IMG/VR virus record: IMGVR_UViG_3300038954_000134
Coordinates: 1 to 33,928 of that record
Origin: a virus
Strand: one strand, 5' to 3'
Length of the DNA stretch: 33,928 nucleotides
Position numbers and translations under genes: made by a program. The notes below the pieces were generated by a model. It searched no databases and was not told the origin of the DNA. It saw only the letters and a list, made by a program, of their open reading frames with translations. Positions 17,735 through 27,170 of this stretch are shown piece by piece; position 1 is the first letter of the stretch; every line of letters starts with the position of its first letter.

Positions 17735-17758
17735 TTCAAGTCTTTAATTAATAAAACA

Positions 17759-17767
17759 GTATTTATA
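17759..17767 (+). promoter_or_regulatory. late-type box GTATTTATA
   Basis: CAGTATTTATAAAAAAC, 12 nt before the ATG at 17780; back to back with the minus-strand box at 17726. Confidence 0.6.
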
Positions 17768-17779
17768 AAAAACTATATA

Positions 17780-18421
17780 ATGATGAATAAAAAATTTAAA
17801 CCTTCAACAAAAAAATTATTATATGAAATAACTGAAAAAATTGATAATGTATCTGAAATGGATATGGTAAATATGATAAAAGATAAATTGGATAAAATTG
17901 TAAATAATCCACAGAATCCTGATTATGATGCAATTCCAGTACTATTTAATTTAATTGTTGATAAAAAATATAAATTAGGTAATAGATTTTTAGAAGAAGA
18001 TTATAGTGATAGACATGAAAAAATGGTTGAATTAATGAAAGGTAAAATTGATTTTCTATATGATAATAATAGATTAGATATTTTAGAAAAAATTAATAAA
18101 ATCATTGATAAAATTGCGGGTGAATCAATACAAGAACCAGAATCAGAAATTGATGAAAATACAAAAAATAAACCTAATTTATATCATGCTACATTAAGTG
18201 GAGCAATTGATGCTGCTATTAATATGGCAGAAAATAAAGGTTATGAAATTGATGAACATACATTGTTTACTGAATTTGGTACTGGTGGTATTGGATATAA
18301 TGAAACTAAAACAGCAACAATACCATTATTTAAAAATGATGAACCACAAAGAGAAGCATTATCTATTACAATATATAGAATGCCAAGTGGTAAATATGAA
18401 TTAACAACATATATTAATTAA
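17780..18421 (+). CDS. hypothetical late protein (213 aa)
   Basis: Two successive ATG codons (17780, 17783). The N-terminus FKPSTKKLLYEITEKIDNVSEMD resembles the shared targeting-like motif. The middle is helical and charged; the C-terminal part (LYHATLSGAIDAAINMAENKGYEIDEHTLFTEFGTGGIGYNETKT) is a compact domain with a Gly-rich turn. No family recognised. Head of a cluster with the nucleotidyltransferase and 83-aa genes. Confidence 0.7.
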   Translation: MMNKKFKPSTKKLLYEITEKIDNVSEMDMVNMIKDKLDKIVNNPQNPDYDAIPVLFNLIVDKKYKLGNRFLEEDYSDRHEKMVELMKGKIDFLYDNNRLDILEKINKIIDKIAGESIQEPESEIDENTKNKPNLYHATLSGAIDAAINMAENKGYEIDEHTLFTEFGTGGIGYNETKTATIPLFKNDEPQREALSITIYRMPSGKYELTTYIN

Positions 18422-18427
18422 AAAATT

Positions 18428-19423
18428 ATGGCTGAATATCAAGGAAAAGATGTTGAATTAAATCAACCTACGCATGGGGATGTAAAAAAATACAAAGTTT
18501 ATGTCAAAGACCCTAATACAGGTAATATAAAAAAAGTAAATTTTGGGGATAAAAATATGGAGATCAAACGTGATAATCCTGAAAGACGTAAAGCATTTCG
18601 TGCTCGCCATAAATGCGATCAAAAAAAAGATAAAACCAAACCGGGTTATTGGTCATGTAAATTTTGGTCTAAGAAAAAAGTATCTGATTTACTTAAAGAA
18701 GTTATTGAACCAGAACAAGTTGATGTATCTTCAATTCAATATCATGATACATTAAATCCGTTAATATGGAATGATGATAAATTAAAAAATGATGTTCGTG
18801 AAATTTTATTAAAAAATGCAAAACATTTTATTGAATTTTCAGGTTTAGAAAATTTAAATTATAAAGATATTATATTAACTGGTAGTATGGCTAATTATAA
18901 TTATAATGAAAATTCAGACCTTGATATTCACATTATTTTAGACTATAGTCAAATTTCTGATAATGAAGAGTTTGCTGATGAATTTTTACGAATGAAAAAA
19001 TCAATTTGGAATGATAGATATCCTATTCAGGTTAAAGGTCATGAAGTTGAAATGTATTATCAAGATAGTGAGGAAGCACATCATTCAACAGGAACATATT
19101 CAATATTAAAAAATGAATGGGTTATTGAACCAACAAAAAAAATTATTGATATTGATACTGATAATATTAAACAAAAGGGTGCTCAATTAATGTATGAAAT
19201 TGATGATTTAAAAAATACTAAAGACCCGGATACATTTTTAAAAAAATATGATATTTTAAAGAATAAAATAAAAAAAATGAGACAAAGTGGTTTAGAGGAA
19301 AAGGGTGAGTTTTCAACAGAAAATTTAGTATTTAAAATTTTAAGAAATAGTGGATATTTAAAAGAATTAGTTGATTTAAAAAAAGAATACCTAACAAAAA
19401 AATTAAGTTTAAATCAAGAATAA
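18428..19423 (+). CDS. two-domain protein: phage structural N-domain plus nucleotidyltransferase (331 aa)
   Basis: Residues 1-85 (MAEYQGKDVELNQP...VKKYKVYVKD...NFGDKNMEIKRDNPERRKAF...YWSCKFW) match a domain found in T4-like phage virion or prohead-region proteins. Residues about 150-230 hold a polymerase-beta-type nucleotidyltransferase site: TGSMANYNYNENSDLDIHII (Gly152-Ser153, Asp164 and Asp166) and a later acidic VEMYYQD. The fold adds nucleotides to RNA or protein; the substrate is not known. Fusion to a virion-type domain suggests it may be carried in the capsid. Confidence 0.78.
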   Translation: MAEYQGKDVELNQPTHGDVKKYKVYVKDPNTGNIKKVNFGDKNMEIKRDNPERRKAFRARHKCDQKKDKTKPGYWSCKFWSKKKVSDLLKEVIEPEQVDVSSIQYHDTLNPLIWNDDKLKNDVREILLKNAKHFIEFSGLENLNYKDIILTGSMANYNYNENSDLDIHIILDYSQISDNEEFADEFLRMKKSIWNDRYPIQVKGHEVEMYYQDSEEAHHSTGTYSILKNEWVIEPTKKIIDIDTDNIKQKGAQLMYEIDDLKNTKDPDTFLKKYDILKNKIKKMRQSGLEEKGEFSTENLVFKILRNSGYLKELVDLKKEYLTKKLSLNQE

Positions 19424-19424
19424 A

Positions 19425-19676
19425 ATGAAAAAAAGAATTATTGTCACTGAGACACAATTAAATGATTATATAGAAAGAAAAAAAGCTAAAAATGTTTTTA
19501 ATTCTATATTAGAAGAAATGTACAAAAATTCTAAGTTATTAAATAATAAAATATCGCTTGATAATGCTAATCAAACAATTATTGAAAATTATAAAAGAAA
19601 AAAATTAATAAATTCACATGTTCAAAATTTATTAAAAGAAAATAGGATAATTGATGATAATGGGCGAATAATTTAA
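19425..19676 (+). CDS. small helical protein (83 aa)
   Basis: Basic helical protein starting MKKRIIVTETQLNDYIERKK, with VQNLLKENRIID near the end. Starts 1 nt after the nucleotidyltransferase stop codon, so probably translationally coupled. No family recognised. Confidence 0.65.
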   Translation: MKKRIIVTETQLNDYIERKKAKNVFNSILEEMYKNSKLLNNKISLDNANQTIIENYKRKKLINSHVQNLLKENRIIDDNGRII

Positions 19677-19703
19677 GAAATTTTGATTTTTAATTATCAA
19701 TAA

Positions 19704-19712
19704 GTATTTATA
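19704..19712 (+). promoter_or_regulatory. late-type box GTATTTATA
   Basis: AAGTATTTATAAAAAAG, 46 nt before the ATG at 19759, a longer leader than at other late genes. Confidence 0.5.
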
Positions 19713-19758
19713 AAAAAGTATATAAAAAAGATAATAATAATATTTTAAATATATTGTA

Positions 19759-22521
19759 ATGAGTAAGAAAATTTCAAGTGAAAAGGCATTTTATGATAGA
19801 ATGCGTACTTTAGCAAAAGTAAATGAAAATAAAAATGATAATAAACCACGTACTTTAGGTACTTTAATTGATTTTAAAAGAGGTGCAGATAATGTTGCAT
19901 ATGGTATTGTAAAAGAAAACCATAATTATTTTATTAAAAAATCTAATAATCAAGCTAATCCTAATATTGAAGATTTTGCATATATCGGTGGTTTAGAAAA
20001 TATTCATGAATATCGTTATAATAAACTTTCTGAGGCTGATAAAAATAGAACAATGCTACTTAATACTATTAATGAAGCATTAAGTTCTAAAGATAATGTT
20101 ATTGAAGAATATAATAATAATAAACAAACATTATCAGAAGAAGAAAAAAAATCAAATAAAAAAGTTAATGAAAATGCTGAAGAAGAACTTGCTGCAGCAG
20201 AAGAAAAATTAGGTAATGCTGAAGAAAAAGCAGAAAAAGAAGATGAACCTGAAAAAGATGTTGATTTAGATGTTGATGCTATTGATTTACCAACAGATGG
20301 TAATGGTGAAGAAGATGGTGAAACACCAGAACTACCAACAGATGGTAATGGTGATGAAGCACCAGAACTACCAACAGATGGTAATGGTGAAAATGATAGT
20401 GAAACACCAGAAGATGATGAAGAGGATATCGAAGTTGATAAAGAAGTTGATAAAGATGTTGATAAAGATGTTGAAATTGACACTGAAGATACTGAACATA
20501 GAGAATTACAAAAATTAGTTGGTAAGATAACTAATAAAATTAGAAATACTGAATTAACTGATAGTCAAGTTCAATCATATTTAAATTCATTTATTACATC
20601 ATTTGAAAATAAACTTCCTGATCTTGAAGTTGAAGAACGTAAAGAAATGGCTAATAAAATAATGAAGGTCGATGATAAAGAAAAAGAAGAACTTGAAAAT
20701 ACTGGTATTGAAGATGATACTGAATTAGGTGAAGAAAAAACATGCGAAACATGTGGATTTGCTAAATATGCTGATAGTAGAGGTTATGATGAAGAATCAA
20801 TAATGGAATGTGGCACTGATGAAATGGCAAGTCTTATGAATGGATATGCGTTACAACAGGAAAGTAATTTAAATGAAGAAGACCTTCAATCAATGGCAGT
20901 ATTTTCATCACCAGAAATTCAAGAATGTTTAACTAATGAATATGGTAATGATACATTACCTGAGTCATTAAAAGAATATACTGAAAATTTAAATGAACAA
21001 ACTTCAGAAGATAAAAAGAAAAAAGTTAAAGGTATGTTCTGGTGGAAAATTAAACCACAAGAAAAGAAAGATACAACACTTAAAACATTAAGTGAAGAAG
21101 ACCTTTCAAAATATGCTGACATGTCTGATGATGAATTAGCTAAATTAGATGAAGAAACTCTTAACGAACTTAATCTTGCTGGTTTAAAAAATGTTGGACA
21201 ATATTTAAAAGGTAAAGCAGGTGAAAAAGCTAGTGCTGCAGCAAAAGGAATTGAAAAGGGTGTAAAGAATGTTGCAGGTACTGTTAAATCAGCTATTACA
21301 TCAAAAATTGATCAAGCTACTGAAAAATTAGATCAACTTGGAAATGAAATTGCACAAGAATATCAAAAAGGTGTAAAAAGTACTGTTGAAAAGAAATTAC
21401 AAAAAGCAGCTAAAGAATTTGGTGAATTAATAATTAAATTAGACCAAGCAGCACAAAAAGCTGGTGAAGGTCCGATAAATAGACAACAATTAATTATGCA
21501 ACTTCAAGGTGTCCTTAAAGGAAAAGGTATGTCAGAAACTGCTTTTGGTAATGATCCTATAGCTACTGAAGTGCAACCAAATATGCAAGAAAAAGAAGAT
21601 TATGATGAAGAACAGGGAGAAGTACCGGGAGAACAAGATACAGGACCTGATGAATATGGTGATGAAGAAATAAACTCTGCTGAAGAATTTAAAGAATATG
21701 CAAACACTGTATTAAAACAAGCGCATGGTGAAGATTTTGATCCAGAAAAAGCTGAATATTTTATTGATGGATTAACAAAAATGGTCAATAAAAATGAAAA
21801 TGAAGATTGGGGTGCTGCTGTTGGTATATTACAACAATCTCTTGATGAATCTTTAAATGAACAAGATGAAAAAGATAATGGTAAAGAAGGTGAAGAAGAT
21901 GTTGAATTAACTCCGGGTTTTGATGCAATGGATGCTGGTATTCCTAAACCTGATAGTGCTGGAATTGAAAGTGAAGAAGTTAATGGTGAAAAAGAAGTTG
22001 AAATAAAAGATTCTACTGTTAGTATAAACATGAATGAATCAGAGAAAAAGGTTCGAAAATATATTCGTGCACGTTTAGAAGAAAAGGCAGGAATAAGAAA
22101 ACCATCACTTAATGAAGATAAAAAATCTGATAAAATAAAAACATTAGATAAAATGATTGATGAACAATATGATTTATTTAAATCAGTTATTAATGAAAAT
22201 GAAAATTTAGACGAAATTTTTGGTATGTCAAATGCTGAAAAATTTAAAAAATTAGACCCAAATAATAAAGAAGCCATAAATAAAACATTTAATAAAATAT
22301 TCAGTGATACGTTAAGTCAATATAAAAGAGCAAGAGAAATGGCTAATGAAATGTCTCAAGAAGACAAATATAAAGTAATGAAACAAGGTATGGAAACTGA
22401 TAAATTAACAGCACCTAAATTTGGTATGAGAAATGGTGAATATGTTTATTTAAAACATAAAGGTGGTTCAGACTTTCAATCAGGTGGAACTGGTGGAAAA
22501 ACTACTTTAGGTGGTGTATAA
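19759..22521 (+). CDS. very acidic large virion-region protein (920 aa)
   Basis: Residues about 30-95 (RTLGTLIDFKRGADNVAYGIVKENHNYFIKK..., FAYIGGLENIHEYRYNKLSEADKNR) match a conserved segment of T4-like phage structural-region proteins. It is followed by acidic low-complexity sequence with three LPTDGNG repeats and VDKEVDKDVDKDVE; a CETC pair near 330; Ala/Lys-rich helices near 480-580; and EEKAGIRKPSLNED near 770. The N-terminal EKAFYDRMRTLAKVN may be a capsid-targeting tag. The composition and location suggest a prohead core, scaffold or internal protein. Followed by an intrinsic terminator. Confidence 0.7.
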   Translation: MSKKISSEKAFYDRMRTLAKVNENKNDNKPRTLGTLIDFKRGADNVAYGIVKENHNYFIKKSNNQANPNIEDFAYIGGLENIHEYRYNKLSEADKNRTMLLNTINEALSSKDNVIEEYNNNKQTLSEEEKKSNKKVNENAEEELAAAEEKLGNAEEKAEKEDEPEKDVDLDVDAIDLPTDGNGEEDGETPELPTDGNGDEAPELPTDGNGENDSETPEDDEEDIEVDKEVDKDVDKDVEIDTEDTEHRELQKLVGKITNKIRNTELTDSQVQSYLNSFITSFENKLPDLEVEERKEMANKIMKVDDKEKEELENTGIEDDTELGEEKTCETCGFAKYADSRGYDEESIMECGTDEMASLMNGYALQQESNLNEEDLQSMAVFSSPEIQECLTNEYGNDTLPESLKEYTENLNEQTSEDKKKKVKGMFWWKIKPQEKKDTTLKTLSEEDLSKYADMSDDELAKLDEETLNELNLAGLKNVGQYLKGKAGEKASAAAKGIEKGVKNVAGTVKSAITSKIDQATEKLDQLGNEIAQEYQKGVKSTVEKKLQKAAKEFGELIIKLDQAAQKAGEGPINRQQLIMQLQGVLKGKGMSETAFGNDPIATEVQPNMQEKEDYDEEQGEVPGEQDTGPDEYGDEEINSAEEFKEYANTVLKQAHGEDFDPEKAEYFIDGLTKMVNKNENEDWGAAVGILQQSLDESLNEQDEKDNGKEGEEDVELTPGFDAMDAGIPKPDSAGIESEEVNGEKEVEIKDSTVSINMNESEKKVRKYIRARLEEKAGIRKPSLNEDKKSDKIKTLDKMIDEQYDLFKSVINENENLDEIFGMSNAEKFKKLDPNNKEAINKTFNKIFSDTLSQYKRAREMANEMSQEDKYKVMKQGMETDKLTAPKFGMRNGEYVYLKHKGGSDFQSGGTGGKTTLGGV
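20289..20391 (+). repeat. three in-frame coding repeats
   Basis: ACCAACAGATGGTAATGGTGA occurs near-identically at 20289, 20334 and 20370, encoding LPTDGNG three times within the acidic linker of the 920-aa protein; probably a length-variable linker. Confidence 0.75.
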
Positions 22522-22545
22522 AATAAAAATATAAAAACATATAAA

Positions 22546-22579
22546 AAACCAGTAATTTAATTTACTGGTTTTTTTTTTG
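22546..22579 (+). terminator. intrinsic terminator after the 920-aa gene
   Basis: Stem AACCAGTAA/TTACTGGTT with a short A/T loop followed by nine T residues. Confidence 0.88.
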
Positions 22580-22606
22580 TAACAAAAATATAAAAAAAAA
22601 CGTATT
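22579..22606 (+). promoter_or_regulatory. GTAACA-N16-CGTATTAA promoter
   Basis: Plus-strand copy of the two-box promoter, immediately after the terminator and 21 nt before the ATG at 22627. This gene therefore uses a different promoter class from its late neighbours. Confidence 0.55.
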
Positions 22607-22626
22607 AATAATAAAAAACTTTTGTT

Positions 22627-23079
22627 ATGTTAGAACTTAGAGAAATTAATAGAAATTATGGATGGGGTAATTTAAAATTTATGATAAATGATAAAAATTT
22701 TAATAAAAAGAAATATGATATGTTATCAGATAATAATGAATTTCAAAAAATGAAAGATATTTTCATCCCCTATTTTGAAAAAAAATTACACGTTATTGCA
22801 TCATATATGTATATAACAAAATATATATTACCAATATTAATACTATTAATATCATTTATCATTAGCACTAATATCATTTCACAACTAATATGTTTAAGTA
22901 TTGGAAGTTTTATTAATTATATTATATATAAAATTTTAAACAAAAAATGGATAACAAATTGTCAAACATATTCATTTGAAATTACAGCAGTTAATACATT
23001 TATGTCCAGAAAATATGGTTTTAATATCGATAATGATTTTGATGAACTTGGTAAAAAATACATAAATGGTGAATTATAA
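22627..23079 (+). CDS. membrane protein with two transmembrane helices (150 aa)
   Basis: Residues about 57-80 (YITKYILPILILLISFIISTN) and 83-100 (IISQLICLSIGSFINYIIY) are two hydrophobic helices joined by a short turn; N- and C-terminal parts are charged and soluble. A helical hairpin in the inner membrane is expected. It could act in lysis control, superinfection exclusion or envelope modification; the sequence does not decide. Has its own GTAACA/CGTA promoter. Confidence 0.7.
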   Translation: MLELREINRNYGWGNLKFMINDKNFNKKKYDMLSDNNEFQKMKDIFIPYFEKKLHVIASYMYITKYILPILILLISFIISTNIISQLICLSIGSFINYIIYKILNKKWITNCQTYSFEITAVNTFMSRKYGFNIDNDFDELGKKYINGEL

Positions 23080-23091
23080 TTTTTTATAATA

Positions 23092-23100
23092 GTATTTATA
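23092..23100 (+). promoter_or_regulatory. late-type box GTATTTATA
   Basis: AGTATTTATATATAAAA, 16 nt before the ATG at 23117. Confidence 0.55.
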
Positions 23101-23116
23101 TATAAAAATATATATA

Positions 23117-23608
23117 ATGAATAATGAAACTGAATTAAAATTAATATATGTTTTAAAAATTGGATATAATTCTAAAGGTGAGGGTCTTTATGAATTTATT
23201 TTCTCTAAAGATGAAACAAACATAGATATAGAAGATTGGAGATGGGATTTAAATCCTGCTTGTGATAATGCAGAAGCACCAACAGAAGAATATATCGATA
23301 AAGTATATAATTTAAAAACTGATTCATTTGATTTATTTTGTTTACATGAAGCTGTAGATCGTGAATATATGCATGGTTATCATAATATTCATGCACTTGC
23401 ATATGAAATTGAGTATCAAGGTGATAATAATAATAATCCAGATGGTTTTAATCAGTATGAAGAAATGTTTGAAGAAAAAGACGAATTACCATTAGTTGTA
23501 TTTCATTATGGTATGACATTAGAAAAAGTTACAGAACTATTATATGAAAGAAAAATTATATTAAAAGGAAATGAATTTACTGAAAGTTCATCAGCAGAAT
23601 TAAATTAA
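23117..23608 (+). CDS. acidic hypothetical protein (163 aa)
   Basis: Soluble, acidic. The segment YNSKGEGLYEFIFSKDETNIDIEDWRWDLNPACDNA and a C-terminal MTLEKVTELLYERKIILKGNEF are visible. No family recognised. It is a single-gene unit: late box upstream and hairpin terminator downstream, directly before the terminase gene. Confidence 0.7.
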   Translation: MNNETELKLIYVLKIGYNSKGEGLYEFIFSKDETNIDIEDWRWDLNPACDNAEAPTEEYIDKVYNLKTDSFDLFCLHEAVDREYMHGYHNIHALAYEIEYQGDNNNNPDGFNQYEEMFEEKDELPLVVFHYGMTLEKVTELLYERKIILKGNEFTESSSAELN

Positions 23609-23640
23609 CCTATTAGTACAAATTTAGTCTAAAAAGGTTT

Positions 23641-23676
23641 CAAAGCACGATATATCAAGATATGTATCGTGCTTTG
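23641..23676 (+). terminator. hairpin terminator before the terminase gene
   Basis: Perfect 12-bp stem CAAAGCACGATA/TATCGTGCTTTG with a 12-nt loop, followed by CGGTTTTATG; the T-tract is short. Confidence 0.65.
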
Positions 23677-23694
23677 CGGTTTTATGTTGTTAAT

Positions 23695-23702
23695 GTATTT
23701 AT
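23695..23702 (+). promoter_or_regulatory. late-type box GTATTTAT
   Basis: ATGTATTTATTATAAAA, 17 nt before the terminase ATG at 23720. Confidence 0.55.
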
Positions 23703-23719
23703 TATAAAATAAATATATA

Positions 23720-26700
23720 ATGGCAATAGAAGATAAAAAAAATAAAAATTCAGCACCCGAACATAAATCACCAATTCAATATGACCCTGATTTAAAAAAA
23801 CAAAAAGAAAATGCTAGAAAATTAGCAGAAAAACTAAAAAAAGAGGGTAAAAAACCAGAACCAATTATTGTCACTAAAAGTGGTGAGGTTAAAAAAGTTA
23901 GTGAATTAAATCTTAATGAAAAAAAACAAGAAATTATTAGATGTACATCAGATGCCAAATATTTTATTGAAACATATCTAACAATTTTTGATCAAACTAA
24001 AGGTGATGGTGGTGAAATTGTACCGTTTAAATTATTTGATTTTCAAAAGGGGTTAATTGAAGATTATCTTAATAATCGATTTGTTGTCGCTAATAAATAT
24101 CGACAAGCAGGTATATCAACATCAACATGTGCTTATATTGCATGGTATATAATGTTTAATAAAAATAGAAGTGTTGCAATTGTAGCTGATAAATTAGAAA
24201 CAGCACGTGATGAATTAATGAAAGATGTTGTTGATTTTATTGATAGCTGTCCAGATTGGTTAAAACCTAAACCAACAAAGAAAGATACCCAAAAATTAAA
24301 AAGATATGATAATAATTGTGAGTTAAGTGCATTTTCATCTAAAGGTTTACGTGGTTATACACCTACTTTATTATTTTGGGATGAAACTGCTTGGACTGAA
24401 AAGTCTGATCAATTTTGGACATCAGCAAAACCAACTCTTCAAACTGGTGGACGAGCAATGTTTGTATCTTGCGTTACTAAAGATAGTTTCATTTACACTA
24501 ATAATGGAATAAAACAAGTTAAAGATTTTATTAATGATGAAAAATTGGGTGCACATCAAATTAATGATACCCATATTTTAGGAACACACAAAACAAGAAA
24601 ATCTAATATATTTTTTAATAATGGTTATGTTGATACTTTTAAAATAAAAACAATATATTCAGAATTAGAATCAAGTGAAAATCATAAATATTGGGCATAT
24701 AAAAATAATAAATATGATTGGTTTAAAGCATCTGAATTAAATATTGGTGATTATATATCAATTCAAAAAGGTATGAATATTTGGGGTGATAATGATGATT
24801 GTTCTGATTTTAAACCCACAAGATCAAATTATATAAAAAATATTTTTAAACCTAATAAAATTACCGAAGATATTGCATATTTAATTGGTTTATATATTAG
24901 TGAGGGTTATTTTAGAAAAATATATAATAAAAAATCTGGTGGGCAATTAGTAATTACGTGTGGTGATGATTTATCGGACATATATAAAAGATTAGAATTA
25001 CCATATACTTGTTCTGATAAAATACACTATATAACAAGTTCTTATAATCTTTTAGAATTTTTTGAATATTTAGGATTTGATTTATCAAAAAAAGCACCAG
25101 AAAAGACAATACCACCACGTCTTCTTGAAATGAGTAAAGAAAATATTATTGCAATGATACAAGGTATTATGGATGGTGATGGTTGGGCATCATATAATAA
25201 AAAGAAAAATAAATTACGTATAGGAATTGGATTATCATCATTGGAATTGATTAAACAAATTAGAATTTTATTTAATAATTTTGGAATATTAACAGAATAT
25301 AAAAAATATTTAACACCACCAACAAAAAAAGTAAAAGTAGAATCAACACAATATAGAATAATAGCAAATAATGGTTATGCTAAAAAATATTTTAAAGAAA
25401 TTGGTTTTAGATTACAAAGAAAATCAAATATTGGTGAACAATATGAACCAAATAAATTAAAACATATTGGTGTTAACGATAACATTCCAAATGGGAGTGA
25501 AATATTAAAGGAACTATATAAAGAAGTAAAATATTACGGTATACATACATATTTAAAAGAACATAATATTAATGCAAAAGATATAGTTCAAAGAAATGGT
25601 AGTATTGTTCCAGTATCCAGAAAAACAATATTAAGATTTATTAATTTATTTAAAGATAAATTATCTGATAATGTTTTAAATAAATATGAATATATTATTA
25701 ATGATAATATTATTTGGACTAAAATTAAATCAATAGAAATTTCTAAGAATTGGACATATGATTTTTCAATGTCAAATGATAATAAAAGAGAATGGAATGA
25801 ACATCATATGTCATTAATCTATAATGGAATTATTACACACCAAACTCCAAATGGCTTAGACCCAGTATTTTACAAAACATTTAATGCAGCACGTAATGAT
25901 CCTAAACATCCTTTTAAAGCTGTTGAGTTATGGTGGTTTAATGATCCACGATATAATGAAGGTCTTGAATGGGTTAAAAACAAAGGTAAAGATAATGAAA
26001 TTAGAATGAAAGATGAAAACTGGTCTAAAGAACATAGAATAAAATTAATGGATGATGGATGGGAAGCAACATCACCTTGGTTTGAAGATGAAATTAGAGC
26101 AGCTAATGGTAACATGCGTAAAATTGCACAAGAAATTTTATGCTCATTTTTAGGTTCGGGTGATAATTTTATTGCTGAAAAATATTTAAAAAGAATTGAA
26201 GAAGAAGAAGTTGATGTCCCAATTAGACAAGAATATAGTGATCATAATTTTTGGATTTGGGAAGATTATATTGATGGTGAAGATTATATAATGGCAATTG
26301 ATGCATCACCGGGACATGGTGATGATCATTCAACAATTAATATTTTAAAAGTTAATGAATATATTGAAGAAAAAATTATTGAAAAAAATGGTGTCTCAAA
26401 AAAGAAAAAAATAAAAAAACAAAAAACTGAACAAGTTGCTGAATATTATAGTAAAATAACACCACAAATGCTTGCTGAAGTTGCATATCAATTTGGTAAA
26501 AGATATGGTGATGCACTTGCAATTGTTGATGTTACTGGTGGATATGGTATACAAACAGTTGAAAAATTATTTGAATATGGGTATCCCGAAGATAGTATGT
26601 ATTATACTGAAGTTAAACATAAACCAACTAGAGATATGCTATTTGGTTATATTAAAAAAGGTCAAAAAACATTACCTGATGGTAGTTCAATTACTGTTGA

Positions 26701-27127
26701 CTTGGTTCCCGGTTTCTTTATAGGCGATAATCGTGCCTCAGTGTTATTAGAAATGCAACGAGCAATTCATATGGGTGATGTACTTATTCGTTCAACTCGT
26801 TTATTAAATGAATTAAAAACATTTGTTACTGTTCCGGGTAATCGTGTAGCTGATCATAAAAGATCATTTCACGATGATTCAATCATTGGTTTAGCATGTG
26901 GTTTATATGTTTTAGGATTTGACATGGCTAAATTTAAACAAAGTAAAGGTAGTACGAAAAAAATGTTAAATGCAATGATAAATGTCAATGATCGTGATAA
27001 AATGAAAAAAAGAATAAAAAATGAAAAAAAATCAAATAATAATATTCATAATAATAGAACATCAAACCCTGATTTACAAAAATATATAGCAAATGATTGG
27101 TTATTTAAAGGATTAAATAATAAATAA
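23720..27127 (+). CDS. terL: terminase large subunit with intein (1135 aa; 677 aa after splicing)
   Basis: DNA-packaging ATPase/nuclease of the T4 gp17 type. Walker A-like RQAGIST (residues 128-134), Walker B TLLFWDE (catalytic pair Asp221-Glu222), coupling motif VS/TPNG split by the intein at 250/709. The nuclease domain has MAIDAS (Asp861), VDVTGG (Asp937) and HDDSII (Asp1052-1053). Removing the 458-residue intein places the first nuclease Asp near extein residue 403, close to the T4 position. N-terminal 50 residues are Lys-rich. Precedes the portal gene, as in T4-like genomes. Confidence 0.96.
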   Translation: MAIEDKKNKNSAPEHKSPIQYDPDLKKQKENARKLAEKLKKEGKKPEPIIVTKSGEVKKVSELNLNEKKQEIIRCTSDAKYFIETYLTIFDQTKGDGGEIVPFKLFDFQKGLIEDYLNNRFVVANKYRQAGISTSTCAYIAWYIMFNKNRSVAIVADKLETARDELMKDVVDFIDSCPDWLKPKPTKKDTQKLKRYDNNCELSAFSSKGLRGYTPTLLFWDETAWTEKSDQFWTSAKPTLQTGGRAMFVSCVTKDSFIYTNNGIKQVKDFINDEKLGAHQINDTHILGTHKTRKSNIFFNNGYVDTFKIKTIYSELESSENHKYWAYKNNKYDWFKASELNIGDYISIQKGMNIWGDNDDCSDFKPTRSNYIKNIFKPNKITEDIAYLIGLYISEGYFRKIYNKKSGGQLVITCGDDLSDIYKRLELPYTCSDKIHYITSSYNLLEFFEYLGFDLSKKAPEKTIPPRLLEMSKENIIAMIQGIMDGDGWASYNKKKNKLRIGIGLSSLELIKQIRILFNNFGILTEYKKYLTPPTKKVKVESTQYRIIANNGYAKKYFKEIGFRLQRKSNIGEQYEPNKLKHIGVNDNIPNGSEILKELYKEVKYYGIHTYLKEHNINAKDIVQRNGSIVPVSRKTILRFINLFKDKLSDNVLNKYEYIINDNIIWTKIKSIEISKNWTYDFSMSNDNKREWNEHHMSLIYNGIITHQTPNGLDPVFYKTFNAARNDPKHPFKAVELWWFNDPRYNEGLEWVKNKGKDNEIRMKDENWSKEHRIKLMDDGWEATSPWFEDEIRAANGNMRKIAQEILCSFLGSGDNFIAEKYLKRIEEEEVDVPIRQEYSDHNFWIWEDYIDGEDYIMAIDASPGHGDDHSTINILKVNEYIEEKIIEKNGVSKKKKIKKQKTEQVAEYYSKITPQMLAEVAYQFGKRYGDALAIVDVTGGYGIQTVEKLFEYGYPEDSMYYTEVKHKPTRDMLFGYIKKGQKTLPDGSSITVDLVPGFFIGDNRASVLLEMQRAIHMGDVLIRSTRLLNELKTFVTVPGNRVADHKRSFHDDSIIGLACGLYVLGFDMAKFKQSKGSTKKMLNAMINVNDRDKMKKRIKNEKKSNNNIHNNRTSNPDLQKYIANDWLFKGLNNK
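24470..25843 (+). mobile_element. intein with LAGLIDADG endonuclease in the terminase gene (458 aa)
   Basis: Residues 251-708 of the precursor. Starts with Cys251 (CVTKDSFIYTNNGIKQVKDF, block A), has a SSENHKYW block B, LAGLIDADG-type motifs LIGLYISEGYF and IQGIMDGDGW, and ends NGIITHQ before Thr709 (TPNGLD). Penultimate His707 is standard, but the last residue is Gln instead of Asn. The insertion point is the coupling motif between ATP hydrolysis and DNA movement, so unspliced protein would be inactive. A mobile genetic element at the protein level. Confidence 0.93.
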
Positions 27128-27161
27128 ATGTATTTATTATTAAGTTTTTCAATAAAAAAAA

Positions 27162-27170
27162 GTATTTATA
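27162..27170 (+). promoter_or_regulatory. late-type box GTATTTATA
   Basis: AAGTATTTATAAAAAAG, 24 nt before the portal ATG; a second box, GTATTTATTAT, lies at 27130 just after the terminase stop. Confidence 0.6.

Noticed and set aside
20016-22277. Long Ser-rich minus-strand frames
   Set aside because: Shadows of the acidic, Glu/Asp-rich coding sequence on the plus strand, whose complement reads as Ser/Phe codons.
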